Source: Acidicapsa dinghuensis
GTDB taxonomy: Bacteria; Acidobacteriota; Terriglobia; Terriglobales; Acidobacteriaceae
DNA length: 64,000 nucleotides
NCBI RefSeq assembly: GCF_025685685.1
Contig: NZ_JAGSYH010000006.1
Span: 62,001-126,000, forward strand
Direction of reading: 5' to 3'
Shown: positions 35,541 to 43,710 of the stretch, one piece after another
Layout of the letters: each line of letters starts with the position of its first letter
How positions within the stretch are numbered: position 1 is the stretch's first letter
The notes under the pieces: model-generated
Told to the model about the DNA's origin: nothing
Databases searched by the model: none
The model's input: only the letters and a program-made list of their open reading frames with translations
Position numbers and translations under genes: made by a program

Positions 35541-36106
35541 CGTGCACCCCTCGCGTGACGCAGTAGCCCGGCCATCAAATTTCTGGCCCGGAACAGCCGC
35601 GACCGCACGGTCGATTCCGTTGTTCCCAGAACCGATGCAATCTCCACGCTTGAAAGCTCTTCGAATGCAGACAGCATGAGCACCCGCCGCTCTTTCTCCG
35701 GAAGCTGCTCTACCGCCCGCAGTACCGTTTCATGATGCTGCGCCGAAGCGACCCGCTCCTCGGCTGTCAACCCGCCTGCGGGCAGCATTCGAGCCAAGTC
35801 GGCGACATCATCCGTCTCCGGTCGTGTCTTTGTCCTTCGCTTGCGATCCAGCACCACGTTCCATACGATGCGCACTAGCCACACGCGATGATCGCGAATC
35901 TCGCTCAGTTCATCGCGGTGCCGTAGCACGCGCAGATACGCCTCCTGCACGGCATCTTCGGCATCCGCCGAGTTCCGCAGCACCGAATACGCCACCCGAT
36001 ACAGCGTCCCAGCATGCTGCTCCACCAGCGCAGCAATCACCACGCCTGCGTCCATATCGGCGTGAGCGGCATAAGCTGTCTCAGCAATCGAATCGTTCGG
36101 CTTCAT
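35537..36106 (-). CDS. ECF RNA polymerase sigma factor
   Basis: About 189 residues. Region 2 is YRVAYSVLRNSADAEDAVQEAYLRVLRH, and region 4 is LPEKERRVLMLSAFEELSSVEIASVLG followed by the recognition helix TTESTVRSRLFRARNLM. This is a standard sigma-70 ECF factor of the RpoE type. I chose the ATG at 36106 because the 30 residues added by an upstream ATG (36196) look unlike a sigma factor; neither start has a strong ribosome site. Coupled to a membrane anti-sigma by a 4-bp overlap. The signal and the target promoters cannot be read here. Confidence 0.88.
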   Translation of the reverse strand: MKPNDSIAETAYAAHADMDAGVVIAALVEQHAGTLYRVAYSVLRNSADAEDAVQEAYLRVLRHRDELSEIRDHRVWLVRIVWNVVLDRKRRTKTRPETDDVADLARMLPAGGLTAEERVASAQHHETVLRAVEQLPEKERRVLMLSAFEELSSVEIASVLGTTESTVRSRLFRARNLMAGLLRHARGAR

Positions 36107-36256
36107 TCCAGCCTGTCTATCGGGATACGATGGCGAGCCCGAAAAAGTGCCAGGAAACTCAACCCATGCGGTCAAAACTGCAGGCGACGCGCTCATAGCT
36201 TTATCGACGCAGCGCAGCGTCTATCCGTTCAGCTTCCGCACCCTTCAGTGCAAATA

Positions 36257-36286
36257 AAAATGGCCCGCTCAGCCGCAGGCCATTTT
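36257..36286 (-). terminator. Rho-independent terminator of the TPR gene
   Basis: Minus-strand stem AAAATGGCC / GGCCATTTT with a 12-base loop and a following TTATTT tail, 40 bp after the TPR gene stop. Confidence 0.75.
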
Positions 36287-36325
36287 CTACATTCTTCGTG
36301 TTTACGGCTTAATCCAGCCATTGTT

Positions 36326-37030
36326 TTACTTCGCGTTCAGTTTTTCCGCTGCAATCGAACCTGCGGAACCGGTCTTGTCGGCGTCCTTGACCTTGGCCCA
36401 GATCTGCTTCGCCTGCTCTTTCTTTCCTTCCGACTGGTATAGATCCGCGAGGGCAAGCTGCGAGGTAAACGCCGGCATCGAATCCGTTGGTTTCGAGATC
36501 AGCTCGTTATACAGCGGAATGGCCTGCGCGTCTCGGCCCGTCTGATGGTAGAAACCGGCAAGCGCATACTTGGCCAGGCTCGACAAATTGCTGTCCCACG
36601 CACCCGCAGCCTTCTTCAGCTCGCTCTCGGCCGAGGCGTTCTGTCCTAGTTCCTGATAGGTCAGTCCGGCAAAGTAGTGCGCCTTCGCGCCCTCCGGCAG
36701 CCAGCCATACTGGTCCGCAACCTGCACAAACTGCTTGTTGGCAACCTTTGCCCGGTCCGCCGCCGTCGCATACGTGCCGGCTGGAGCAGGCTCTCCCGGC
36801 TGCGCCAATGGCGAAGCATACACATCGAGCGCTGAGCCCAGCGCCGCTTCCGCAGCCTCAGACCGTTGGTTATAAACCACCACGCCGGCAATAATCAGAG
36901 CCAGCACAACCACAGCGGCAATCGTCCAGCGAATCACCGTTCCACGGTGCTCGCCTACCCAATCCACACCCAACTGGGTCGTTTCTACGAACTTATCTTG
37001 TTTCAGCGCATGACGCGTTTGTGAGTCCAC
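36326..37030 (-). CDS. TPR protein with one N-terminal membrane anchor (YfgM-like)
   Basis: 234 residues. A short cytoplasmic N-terminus (TRHALKQDKFVETTQLGVDW) leads into one membrane helix (TIAAVVVLALIIAGVVVYNQ, residues 36-55). Three or four TPR units follow: AKAHYFAGLTYQELGQNASA, LAKYALAGFYHQTGRDAQA and SQLALADLYQSEGKKEQA. This matches the YfgM/TPR_21 family, which in E. coli is an accessory of the SecYEG translocon and periplasmic chaperones. Monocistronic, with its own terminator. Role here inferred from the fold. Confidence 0.8.
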   Translation of the reverse strand: MDSQTRHALKQDKFVETTQLGVDWVGEHRGTVIRWTIAAVVVLALIIAGVVVYNQRSEAAEAALGSALDVYASPLAQPGEPAPAGTYATAADRAKVANKQFVQVADQYGWLPEGAKAHYFAGLTYQELGQNASAESELKKAAGAWDSNLSSLAKYALAGFYHQTGRDAQAIPLYNELISKPTDSMPAFTSQLALADLYQSEGKKEQAKQIWAKVKDADKTGSAGSIAAEKLNAK

Positions 37031-37246
37031 GAGGTTCCTTGCTCAATTTTCCTGAAGGATTGTCTTACGAGGCGAGCGCACAACAGGTGTAGTGCAAACA
37101 CAGCCAGTACAACCTATTTAGTCTACCAGCGGCTGCTTGCCAGCGTCCATCAGGCAAAACGTCAGCCTGGCTATCTCTGAGGCGAGCTCAACGAGCCAAG
37201 GCGTGATGTGCGTTTCTATTTCCGCCTTAACCGCATGCGCAATACA

Positions 37247-38248
37247 TCAAAAAGATGCGAGACTCCGCATTCCCGCCGCCTCAGGCGATTGCTTCGCGGC
37301 GGCCTGCTCTTCTTCCGCGCTCCGCGAGAATCGCCATCCCTCGAAAACGACGGCACCGGCCACAAGAATCGACAGCGCAAGCGTCAGGTAGCCGTCAACA
37401 GGCGTTTTCAGAACAAGATGGAGTTGTTCATTTGCAAAGATCACACAGGGATAGCCGGCAGAAAATGCCCATAGGAAGGTATTGAGTCCCATCACCCCGG
37501 CGCATGAGAGGTGAAAGATTACTCCGGCTGCAAGGATCCCCCAAAGTACCGGCCGCGGCGCGATCAGAGCGATTAGAAATCCTGACTCCCATAACACCAG
37601 CGCCAGCTCGGAATACCTGCTGAGCAGCGGATAGCGATGCAGCAGCTTCGACACCTGCTTGTGACCGAAGGCCTTGGTGCGGGTGATATGCAGGAGCGCC
37701 TTTCCTTTCTGCCAGAACGGAGATGCCGCCTTGTAAGCTCCCGCCGTGGTATACGCAAGCGCCAGCTCAGCGGCAAGAAAGAACGCCACATACCGGTTCG
37801 AGTCCCCGAAGCCGGCCAGGCATGTGGCCGTGAGACATAGCAATGTCATTTCGTCCGACCCATCGACCGAGAAATAATGGCGTTTCATCTCAATTAACAG
37901 GCAAAGCACCACGATAACTTTCAAGATCAACACGGCCGGGAAAAGAAAGAGGCCGAGGATCACCGCTGCTTCTATCCATAGAAGCCAGTTGAAGACAGAC
38001 GAGGACATGCCGACGCAGCGTTTATTGACAGCCCCGGACAGACGGGCGATTCGAGAAGCTCTGATTCGAGAAACCCCGGCAGGCTGCGCATTTAGAATGA
38101 GCCCTGCTATTTTCCAGTTCAGCATTCCGCCAGTGCGCCTCTCGCTGCGCGCAACAACCAACTCGGCCAGATTGATCGCGCGGCCGATGCAGCAGAGCCG
38201 CACTGTAAGGTTCACCGCTTCAGATGCACTGGGGTTGAATGCGGTCAT
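37247..38248 (-). CDS. HTTM-domain membrane protein (vitamin-K-carboxylase-like/SdpB-like)
   Basis: 333 residues with about six membrane helices. An N-terminal RLCCIGRAINLAELV leads to a first clear helix, LLWIEAAVILGLFLFPAVLI. The core has YVAFFLAAELALAYTTAGAY, then KAASPFWQKGKALLHI, LALVLWESGFLIALIAP and FHLSCAGVMGLNTFLWAFSAGYP. The AYTTAGAYK-x-x-x-x-W-x-x-G block and the FHLxxxxxMGLxxF block are those of HTTM proteins, related to vitamin-K-dependent gamma-glutamyl carboxylase and to SdpB, a maturation factor of the Bacillus SdpC toxin. It overlaps the preceding gene by 29 bp. Inference: enzyme that modifies the acidic repeat protein of this operon. Catalytic residues could not be checked. 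Confidence 0.75.
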   Translation of the reverse strand: MTAFNPSASEAVNLTVRLCCIGRAINLAELVVARSERRTGGMLNWKIAGLILNAQPAGVSRIRASRIARLSGAVNKRCVGMSSSVFNWLLWIEAAVILGLFLFPAVLILKVIVVLCLLIEMKRHYFSVDGSDEMTLLCLTATCLAGFGDSNRYVAFFLAAELALAYTTAGAYKAASPFWQKGKALLHITRTKAFGHKQVSKLLHRYPLLSRYSELALVLWESGFLIALIAPRPVLWGILAAGVIFHLSCAGVMGLNTFLWAFSAGYPCVIFANEQLHLVLKTPVDGYLTLALSILVAGAVVFEGWRFSRSAEEEQAAAKQSPEAAGMRSLASF

Positions 38249-38816
38249 GGCTCGTCTCTACTCTTTGGGAAGTGGTTCCTTCTGGATCGTCTACCGTCTG
38301 CTCGACGCGATGCGGCACAGAGACAAATGCAACTACTCTGCTACTGTTCTTGCGGATCACATCGATTCGAAACTGCACAATCCCCTCGCCCGCACATAGC
38401 GTGCTCACACGGTCGAGCAGCAACAGATAAGGAACGGTGAGTGAAAGGCTGCTCGCCTTTTTGTTTGTGATGACATAGTTGCAGCAGCGGAAGATGGCCT
38501 TTCTCGTCCGCTTGTGCGGGTTAAACAGCAGGTGATACAGGTAGCGATCTCCGTTCGGCTCAACCAGATTCCATTGCGCCGACTTTAATTTCCCCTTCGA
38601 ACCGCTTGTTTCAGAACTGCGAGCCACATACCGGTAAAAAAGCTCGACGTCACCCATGATGGGTTTAGGTGCGAAGAAATTCCACGCCGCCAGAAGATGT
38701 GCGGTTGGGTCCAGAAAGCGAAGCCGCTTGCACCAGGCAAATGGAAACTGAATCGCCAGTTCCAAAAGAAACCAGGTCGCAAGCAGCCCCGCGATGATGA
38801 AGCTCGCCAGTTTCAT
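38220..38816 (-). CDS. Small membrane protein, partner of the HTTM protein
   Basis: 198 residues with one N-terminal membrane helix (FIIAGLLATWFLLELAIQF), then LLAAWNFFAPKPIMGDVELFYR. The W-x-F-(A)-P-x-P-x-x-x-D-x-x-L block is one I associate with small proteins encoded next to HTTM genes (DUF5819-like); SdpA may be the analogue in the Sdp system. The rest (NLVEPNGDRYLYHLLFNPHK) looks like a soluble beta-rich domain outside the membrane. Its ATG overlaps the stop of the repeat-protein gene by one base (TAATG), so the three genes are translated together. Function unknown. Confidence 0.65.
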   Translation of the reverse strand: MKLASFIIAGLLATWFLLELAIQFPFAWCKRLRFLDPTAHLLAAWNFFAPKPIMGDVELFYRYVARSSETSGSKGKLKSAQWNLVEPNGDRYLYHLLFNPHKRTRKAIFRCCNYVITNKKASSLSLTVPYLLLLDRVSTLCAGEGIVQFRIDVIRKNSSRVVAFVSVPHRVEQTVDDPEGTTSQRVETSHDRIQPQCI

Positions 38817-39433
38817 TACTGTTCCGAGGTTTTCGGCGCACCCTGCGTCGAGTTCAGGTAAGCTGCTCTCTGCTGAGTAAGCACGCGGCTGCTCGCTGCC
38901 GGTTGCGATTCGGTTGCGGCCTGCTTCGGTTGAGAACCGGTCCCTGGCGCGTTCGGACCTACATTCGTCCGGCCTGGTTCATTGACCAATTCTGCGAGCT
39001 CACCCACTTCCGCGATTTCTCCAATATGTCCGCGATCGACAATATCGCCACGATCGACGATATCGACAATATCGCCGCGATCGACTATGTGCCCGATCTG
39101 TCCAACTTGTCCGACGTGTCCGATTTCGCCGCGGTCCACAATCTGTCCAACAATCCCGCGATCGACGATCTCGGAAATCTCGCCGCCTTCACCGATATCG
39201 CCCGTGTCGGAAATCTCTGCGTTGTCAGAGATGTTAGCGATCTCGCCGAGATCCTGAATCTCACCCTGATCGCTGATATCGACGATCTCACCGAGATCGC
39301 CGCTGTCTCCGATGTCGCCGCCGTCCGAAACATCGCCGATATCGAGAATGTCACCCGCGTCTGCCGCGTCTCCGATCTCCTGGTTAATTCGTTCCGGCTT
39401 TTCCTGAGAAATTTTCGCCTTATTCTCTGCCAT
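38816..39433 (-). CDS. Acidic tripeptide-repeat protein
   Basis: 205 residues. After a charged 20-residue head (MAENKAKISQEKPERINQEI), residues 21-152 are 44 uninterrupted triplets of the form (G/V/S/A)-(D/E)-(I/V/L/R), for example GDI LDI GDV SDG GDI, then VDR GDI VDI VDR GDI VDR. The second position is Asp or Glu in most triplets and the third mostly Ile, Val or Leu. A Gln/Ser/Ala-rich tail ends the protein. There is no signal peptide, cysteine or lipobox. It is not collagen-like (no proline in the repeat). GGAGG lies 10 bases before the chosen ATG. First gene of the HTTM operon; presumably the substrate or product of the system. I know no family for it. Confidence 0.7.
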   Translation of the reverse strand: MAENKAKISQEKPERINQEIGDAADAGDILDIGDVSDGGDIGDSGDLGEIVDISDQGEIQDLGEIANISDNAEISDTGDIGEGGEISEIVDRGIVGQIVDRGEIGHVGQVGQIGHIVDRGDIVDIVDRGDIVDRGHIGEIAEVGELAELVNEPGRTNVGPNAPGTGSQPKQAATESQPAASSRVLTQQRAAYLNSTQGAPKTSEQ

Positions 39434-39537
39434 GGGATTATCCCTCCTTCCCTCTAGTGGAGATATGGGCGAGAGCGTTTCACCACTTTCAGGGAAGATG
39501 CCGAAGACCATCGAGAGACGATCGGAGAAAGGTTAAG

Positions 39538-40635
39538 ATGATCTGCATGATTTCCTGCCGCTCGAATCTCTTCTCTGCCTTTCTTATTGCCGCTGCCTCT
39601 TTCGCCACCGTATGTCAGGCAGCGCCTGTCAACGATAAGGGCAGTGCAAAGCCAGATCACCACTGGGCCATCGCCATTCACGGCGGCGCTGGCGAGAGCG
39701 AGTGGGAACACATGGATCCGGCCACCGCAGCCGCTTATCACAATTCCCTCGCCAAAGCCCTGGCCGCCGGAGCAGCCGTTCTGAAGCAGCACGGCAAAGC
39801 CATGGATGCCATTGAAGCCTCCATCAAAGTTCTTGAAGACGATCCCCTCTTTAACGCAGGCCGTGGCTCTGCCTTTGCCGCCGATGGCACCAACGAAATG
39901 GACGCCGCAATCATGGACGGCGCAACTCTCTCCGCCGGATCGGTCGCAGATGTGCAATTCACGCGGCACCCAATCGCACTTGCCCGCACCGTCATGGAAC
40001 ACACTCCATACGTCATGATGGTCGGCCCCGGAGCCGAGGAGTTCTCGCGTCAACAGGGACTGGAGCAAGAGCCACCCTCTTTCTTCTTCACCGAAATGCG
40101 CTGGCAGGAATTCGCCTCCATCATGCGCGCCAGCGGACGTCCAGTCCCGCCACGACCCAAAGGCGTTGGCCCTGCACCCGCATCCGACTCAGCCTCAATC
40201 TCCGGTCCGCACATCTTTGAGCACCGCTTCGGCACCGTCGGCGCCGTCGCCCGAGACAGCGAAGGCCACATCGCCGCAGCCACCTCCACAGGAGGCATGC
40301 AGGGCAAGCTGCCCGGCCGCGTCGGCGACTCCCCACTGATCGGCGCAGGCACCTACGCCAGCGACAAATCCTGCGCCGTCTCCGGCACCGGCGTCGGCGA
40401 ATACTTCATCCGCCTCACACTGGCGCGCGAAGTCTGCACCCTCGTCGAGCAAGGGCAGACACCGCAGCAGGCAGCCGACCACATGATCCACACCGAATTG
40501 CCGGCACTCAAAGGCGGCGAAGGCGGCGTCATCGTAATCGCCCCGACCGGTGAGCCCATCTGGAGTTCCAACACTCTCGGCATGTTCCGCGCCCGCGAAG
40601 TCGAAGGCAGTGAGCCCGAGGTTCACGTCAAGTAG
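39538..40635 (+). CDS. Isoaspartyl peptidase/L-asparaginase (Ntn hydrolase, T2 family), exported
   Basis: 365 residues. A Sec leader (LFSAFLIAAASFATVCQA) is followed by WAIAIHGGAGE, the conserved start of plant-type asparaginases. LFNAGRGSAFAADGTNEMDA forms the alpha subunit core, and FGTVGAVARDSEGHIAAATS contains the nucleophilic threonine that becomes the N-terminus of the beta subunit after self-cleavage. GRVGDSPLIGAGTYA and SGTGVGEYFIR complete the active site. The enzyme removes isoaspartyl residues from peptides or hydrolyses asparagine. The ATG at 39538 has AAAGG five bases upstream. Divergent from the repeat-protein operon with 104 bp between starts; no functional link is implied. Confidence 0.92.
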   Translation: MICMISCRSNLFSAFLIAAASFATVCQAAPVNDKGSAKPDHHWAIAIHGGAGESEWEHMDPATAAAYHNSLAKALAAGAAVLKQHGKAMDAIEASIKVLEDDPLFNAGRGSAFAADGTNEMDAAIMDGATLSAGSVADVQFTRHPIALARTVMEHTPYVMMVGPGAEEFSRQQGLEQEPPSFFFTEMRWQEFASIMRASGRPVPPRPKGVGPAPASDSASISGPHIFEHRFGTVGAVARDSEGHIAAATSTGGMQGKLPGRVGDSPLIGAGTYASDKSCAVSGTGVGEYFIRLTLAREVCTLVEQGQTPQQAADHMIHTELPALKGGEGGVIVIAPTGEPIWSSNTLGMFRAREVEGSEPEVHVK

Positions 40636-40662
40636 CTTCGTATAAGATCGAATAGCGAAGCT
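40634..40662 (+). terminator. Weak hairpin after the isoaspartyl peptidase gene
   Basis: 7-bp stem AGCTTCG / CGAAGCT with a 15-base loop, followed by TGAGCTTTTCGG. It begins inside the stop region. Tentative. Confidence 0.3.
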
Positions 40663-40722
40663 TGAGCTTTTCGGAAGTAGCGCAAGGCCAAAGCCGAAAC
40701 CTACTCGGCACAAACGCTCGCT

Positions 40723-41508
40723 TTAATTCGGATATGGATTCCCAAACGGCCAGCCCTTTGGGAATTTCGGTGACGGCTTTGGCGATCCGAGAGGCCCTCT
40801 GGGGTGATCGACTACTGCTTGGTTTTCCGGAGGTGGCTCCACAATATCGGCAAGGTCGCCATCCGATTGCCAATCCTGCAATGATGCGAATGCAAGTCCA
40901 TCGATCATTTCAGCAACCGATGTGAAACCGGGCCAAAGCCTCTGATATGCTTCGCCAAGCACCACCGCTTTCCCCAACGTTCGCGGTATGCCTTTCCACC
41001 ACCATCCCACGCCCTTGGAACCGGCACGACTCCCGATCATCTGTCCTTGCCATCGATGTGGTCCGAGATTTTGAACGTCGCCGTAAATTGGTGTGATCAA
41101 TCCTGACATCGTTCGCCAGAATTGCTGCAATCTTGATGCCCAGCTCTGTCTATCAAGTGTTTCCTTCTCAAACAGAATGCTGAGGTGATTCATCCGAAAT
41201 CCAACGAAATTGGTCCCAATCATCTTGGGACCGGGCGGAGATGGCAGTTGTAGATAGACGCCAACAATCGGTCGCAGTGGACGCCAGACCGAGAATTCCA
41301 AGTTCTTATCGAGAAACTGAAGGAAGGGCTCCCGGTCGAAAGAATCATATTTAAATGCGGGTTCAAATTTGCCGTAGCTTGAGGGGAGACATTCGGGAAG
41401 TTCTCGTTCCATTAGTTCGATGAGTTTCTGTCGCCCTGCTCTCGTTTCAAGAGGGCTCTTCATCATCCACCAATTCATCCCCAGTACATCGAACGGCAAA
41501 TCGTCCAT
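40723..41508 (-). CDS. Hypothetical cytoplasmic protein
   Basis: 261 residues, tryptophan-rich (MNWWMMKSP, WWWKGIPRTLGKAVVLG), without leader or membrane helix. The C-terminal 40 residues are proline-rich (LGSPKPSPKFPKGWPFGNPY). I do not recognise the family. The mix of W-K-G-I-P and L-G-x-x-Y-x-x-L-W-P reminds me of solitary proteins associated with polymorphic-toxin immunity, but this is only an impression and no toxin gene is near. It is monocistronic, with no clear ribosome site before the ATG (an internal ATG at 41478 is possible). Confidence 0.6.
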   Translation of the reverse strand: MDDLPFDVLGMNWWMMKSPLETRAGRQKLIELMERELPECLPSSYGKFEPAFKYDSFDREPFLQFLDKNLEFSVWRPLRPIVGVYLQLPSPPGPKMIGTNFVGFRMNHLSILFEKETLDRQSWASRLQQFWRTMSGLITPIYGDVQNLGPHRWQGQMIGSRAGSKGVGWWWKGIPRTLGKAVVLGEAYQRLWPGFTSVAEMIDGLAFASLQDWQSDGDLADIVEPPPENQAVVDHPRGPLGSPKPSPKFPKGWPFGNPYPN

Positions 41509-41645
41509 TAGAGGAGTTTACAAAATTCGCCGTCCCCCATATCTACGCCCGCTCTTGCGCGGAGATGTGGGAACCACTAACGCTTACACCACCAAGCCAC
41601 ATTCGTGCGCAGCACGAACTCGCCACAAGAACCGCTTGGCCCGTA

Positions 41646-42707
41646 TCACTTCTTCTCAGCACTCCACGCCCCATCCGCCCGGTTGATCACCCGCGATTGC
41701 CCCTTCGCCGAGTTCCCATCCACCCATCCGGCTATCGTCACCGTGATTGGCCCCGGATTCCCACCAGGATTCTCCGCAGTCCAGTTCCCCGGAAACTCAA
41801 GCTCCACATACCCATCACGCCACGTGCCCGTCACCGGCAGATTCTGCCCAAACACCCCCGTCCACTCACCCGATACCTTGTCGCCACCACGGCTCAACTT
41901 CATTGTGCCGTCAAACTTCCCGAAATCCGTTGTCAGTGTCGCAGCCCACTCACCCGCAATATCGGAGCCGTTCTTCACATCCACCGGCGCAGCAGGCGTA
42001 ATCTTCACATTCGAAAAATAAGCTTCCTCGCCCGCATATCCCCACAGCGCCACACCGCCATGCAGACTCTCGCCCTTGAGCCCATCCACCACCAGAGCCG
42101 GCCCAGCATCGCCATTCACAAACAACTTCGCCTCGCGTCCCGCCACCTCGATCCGCACCTTCGTCCACTTCTCAAAGGCAAGCTCGGCATGGGACTCATA
42201 CATCCACGGCCAGTTCCGCCGCAGCGTATACCAGTCGTGATCCGGCTCTGATACGTACTGCACCGAGTGATTGCGCATCGACTGATCCGGTGCATGCGAG
42301 TTCCCCGGCCGCAGATAAAACAGCTCATACTTCGATGTGTCGGGCTTCGTCGCATCCGGCATCGCGCGAAACGCAATCCCCACAAACCCCGGCATATGCA
42401 CACCCGGCGGAGTTGTCACCTTCAGCGCAATCTCTGCCTCAATCGTTCCATCCTGAAAATCCACACCCTTCAGAAGCGCAAACCCGTCCTTATTCGGATC
42501 TCCCAATACGCGTACACACTTGCGCCCGAGATACTCCACCGCCTCTGTCTTCACATTCCGGTCAACAAGCGCACTCGTATCCGTCAATAGAAACGCCTGC
42601 GTCAGCCCAGGCTTAGGCTGCGATGTTTGTGTTTGCCCCAGGCAAACAGTCGACGTAGTGATCACAATTCCGAACGCCCAGGCTCTCTTAAAATTCACCA
42701 GTCTCAT
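41646..42707 (-). CDS. Secreted concanavalin-like (LamG/DUF1080-type) protein
   Basis: 353 residues. A Sec leader (WAFGIVITTSTVCLG) is followed by a jelly-roll lectin-like domain: VDFQDGTIEAEIALKVT, GFVGIAFRAMPDATKPDT, YELFYLRPGNSHAPDQSM and FEKWTKVRIEVAGREAKLFV. This pattern is shared by 3-keto-disaccharide hydrolase/DUF1080 and LamG-like proteins. The last 100 residues form a second beta domain (DIAGEWAATLTTDFGKFDG, then VSGEWTGVFGQNLPVTGTW). The ATG at 42707 has GGAG six bases upstream. Alone on its transcript, 126 bp after the SCO1 gene. A carbohydrate-binding role is likely; catalysis uncertain. Confidence 0.72.
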   Translation of the reverse strand: MRLVNFKRAWAFGIVITTSTVCLGQTQTSQPKPGLTQAFLLTDTSALVDRNVKTEAVEYLGRKCVRVLGDPNKDGFALLKGVDFQDGTIEAEIALKVTTPPGVHMPGFVGIAFRAMPDATKPDTSKYELFYLRPGNSHAPDQSMRNHSVQYVSEPDHDWYTLRRNWPWMYESHAELAFEKWTKVRIEVAGREAKLFVNGDAGPALVVDGLKGESLHGGVALWGYAGEEAYFSNVKITPAAPVDVKNGSDIAGEWAATLTTDFGKFDGTMKLSRGGDKVSGEWTGVFGQNLPVTGTWRDGYVELEFPGNWTAENPGGNPGPITVTIAGWVDGNSAKGQSRVINRADGAWSAEKK

Positions 42708-42833
42708 TCGCATCTCCACCAGAATCGCTGTTCACTGCAAACGCATGTCTGACGTCTGATCTCTGACACCCTTCGCACACACGAGCAGCCGATGCCGTGT
42801 CGCGACATTCAGATCGAATCAGCAGAAGCGGCC

Positions 42834-43709
42834 TCATTGCCGAGACATCACCGACCCTATCAGGTCTCCCAAAGCCTGCGGCGTAAATTGATTCCCCTCA
42901 AGATTCGCAGCCAATCGCCCGTCACGGTCAATCACCACCGTATGCAGTGAGTGCGTCAGCGTCCCATCTACCCGCCAGAAATTCTCTCCAAAACCACCCG
43001 CAATCTGCTGGATTTCCGGCAACGGCCCTGTCAAAAAGTGCCACCGCTCTGGATCGGCCCGCCAGACCGCCGCATACTCCGCCAGTGTCGCGCCTTTATC
43101 GTGTTCCGGATCGATCATGATCGTAATTAACACGAGATCCTTGCCCGCCTGCGCATGGAAGCGCTTTTCCACTTTCGACAGATTGTTCGAGAGCCGGAAG
43201 CAGTAGTTGGGATTTGGGCATCGTGAGTATCCAAATGTAAGCGCAACGACCTTGCCTTGCATCTCCGCGAGATGCACTGTCTTCCCGGCCTGATCTGTCA
43301 GCGCAAAATCAGGCACCTTTTCTCCCACCGCGATCACCTTCGCCGTCGACCGCAGCATCGTCTTCAGTTCTGTCAATTGCTCAGCCTGCATCGGCTCTGA
43401 CTGATTGCTTACCGTCGTGCCTGCAATAATATTTTCCGCATAAAGCGTCCCGCCGTGCTTCTCGATCATGAAACGAATACCGTCACCCGGCTTCAATCCA
43501 GTAAGGGCCTTTCCGCTGTGTACGGAAAACGGCATCTCCATCGCATCCATATATCCTGCAATCGCATCGCAGGATACCGTCATTGTCCGGTGCGCGGCAT
43601 CTACCTCCAATACAACTCCCGTCGCCGCATGGCGCTGCTCCGCGCCTGCCGCAACGCAACACAGGAGCAGCATCATTCCCGCTGTTACGCGTCCGCGCAT
43701 CGACCTCAT
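42834..43709 (-). CDS. CusF-SCO1 fusion, copper chaperone
   Basis: 291 residues. After a Sec leader (MMLLLCCVAAGAEQ), residues 30-95 form a CusF-like copper-binding domain (GVVLEVDAAHRTMTVSCDAI, MDAMEMPFSV, LKPGDGIRFMI). The SCO1/SenC thioredoxin-fold domain follows: VPDFALTDQAGKTVHLAEM, GKVVALTFGYSRCPNPNYC and ITIMIDPEHDKGATLAEYA, with the copper histidine in THSLHTVVID. The cysteine pair is spaced C-x5-C rather than the classical C-x3-C. SCO1 proteins deliver copper to the CuA site of cytochrome oxidase. Starts 1 bp after the UnbV-type gene, so co-transcribed with it. Confidence 0.9.
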   Translation of the reverse strand: MRSMRGRVTAGMMLLLCCVAAGAEQRHAATGVVLEVDAAHRTMTVSCDAIAGYMDAMEMPFSVHSGKALTGLKPGDGIRFMIEKHGGTLYAENIIAGTTVSNQSEPMQAEQLTELKTMLRSTAKVIAVGEKVPDFALTDQAGKTVHLAEMQGKVVALTFGYSRCPNPNYCFRLSNNLSKVEKRFHAQAGKDLVLITIMIDPEHDKGATLAEYAAVWRADPERWHFLTGPLPEIQQIAGGFGENFWRVDGTLTHSLHTVVIDRDGRLAANLEGNQFTPQALGDLIGSVMSRQ

Positions 43710-43710
43710 C

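Noticed and set aside
38816..39433. Collagen-like G-X-Y repeat.
   Set aside because: Glycine is not constant at the first position and proline is absent from the repeat.
38903..39457. A long plus-strand frame opposite the tripeptide-repeat gene, also repetitive (DIDNIAAID-like).
   Set aside because: It is the mirror of a 9-base periodic sequence. It lacks a ribosome site, whereas the minus frame has GGAGG and overlaps its downstream gene.
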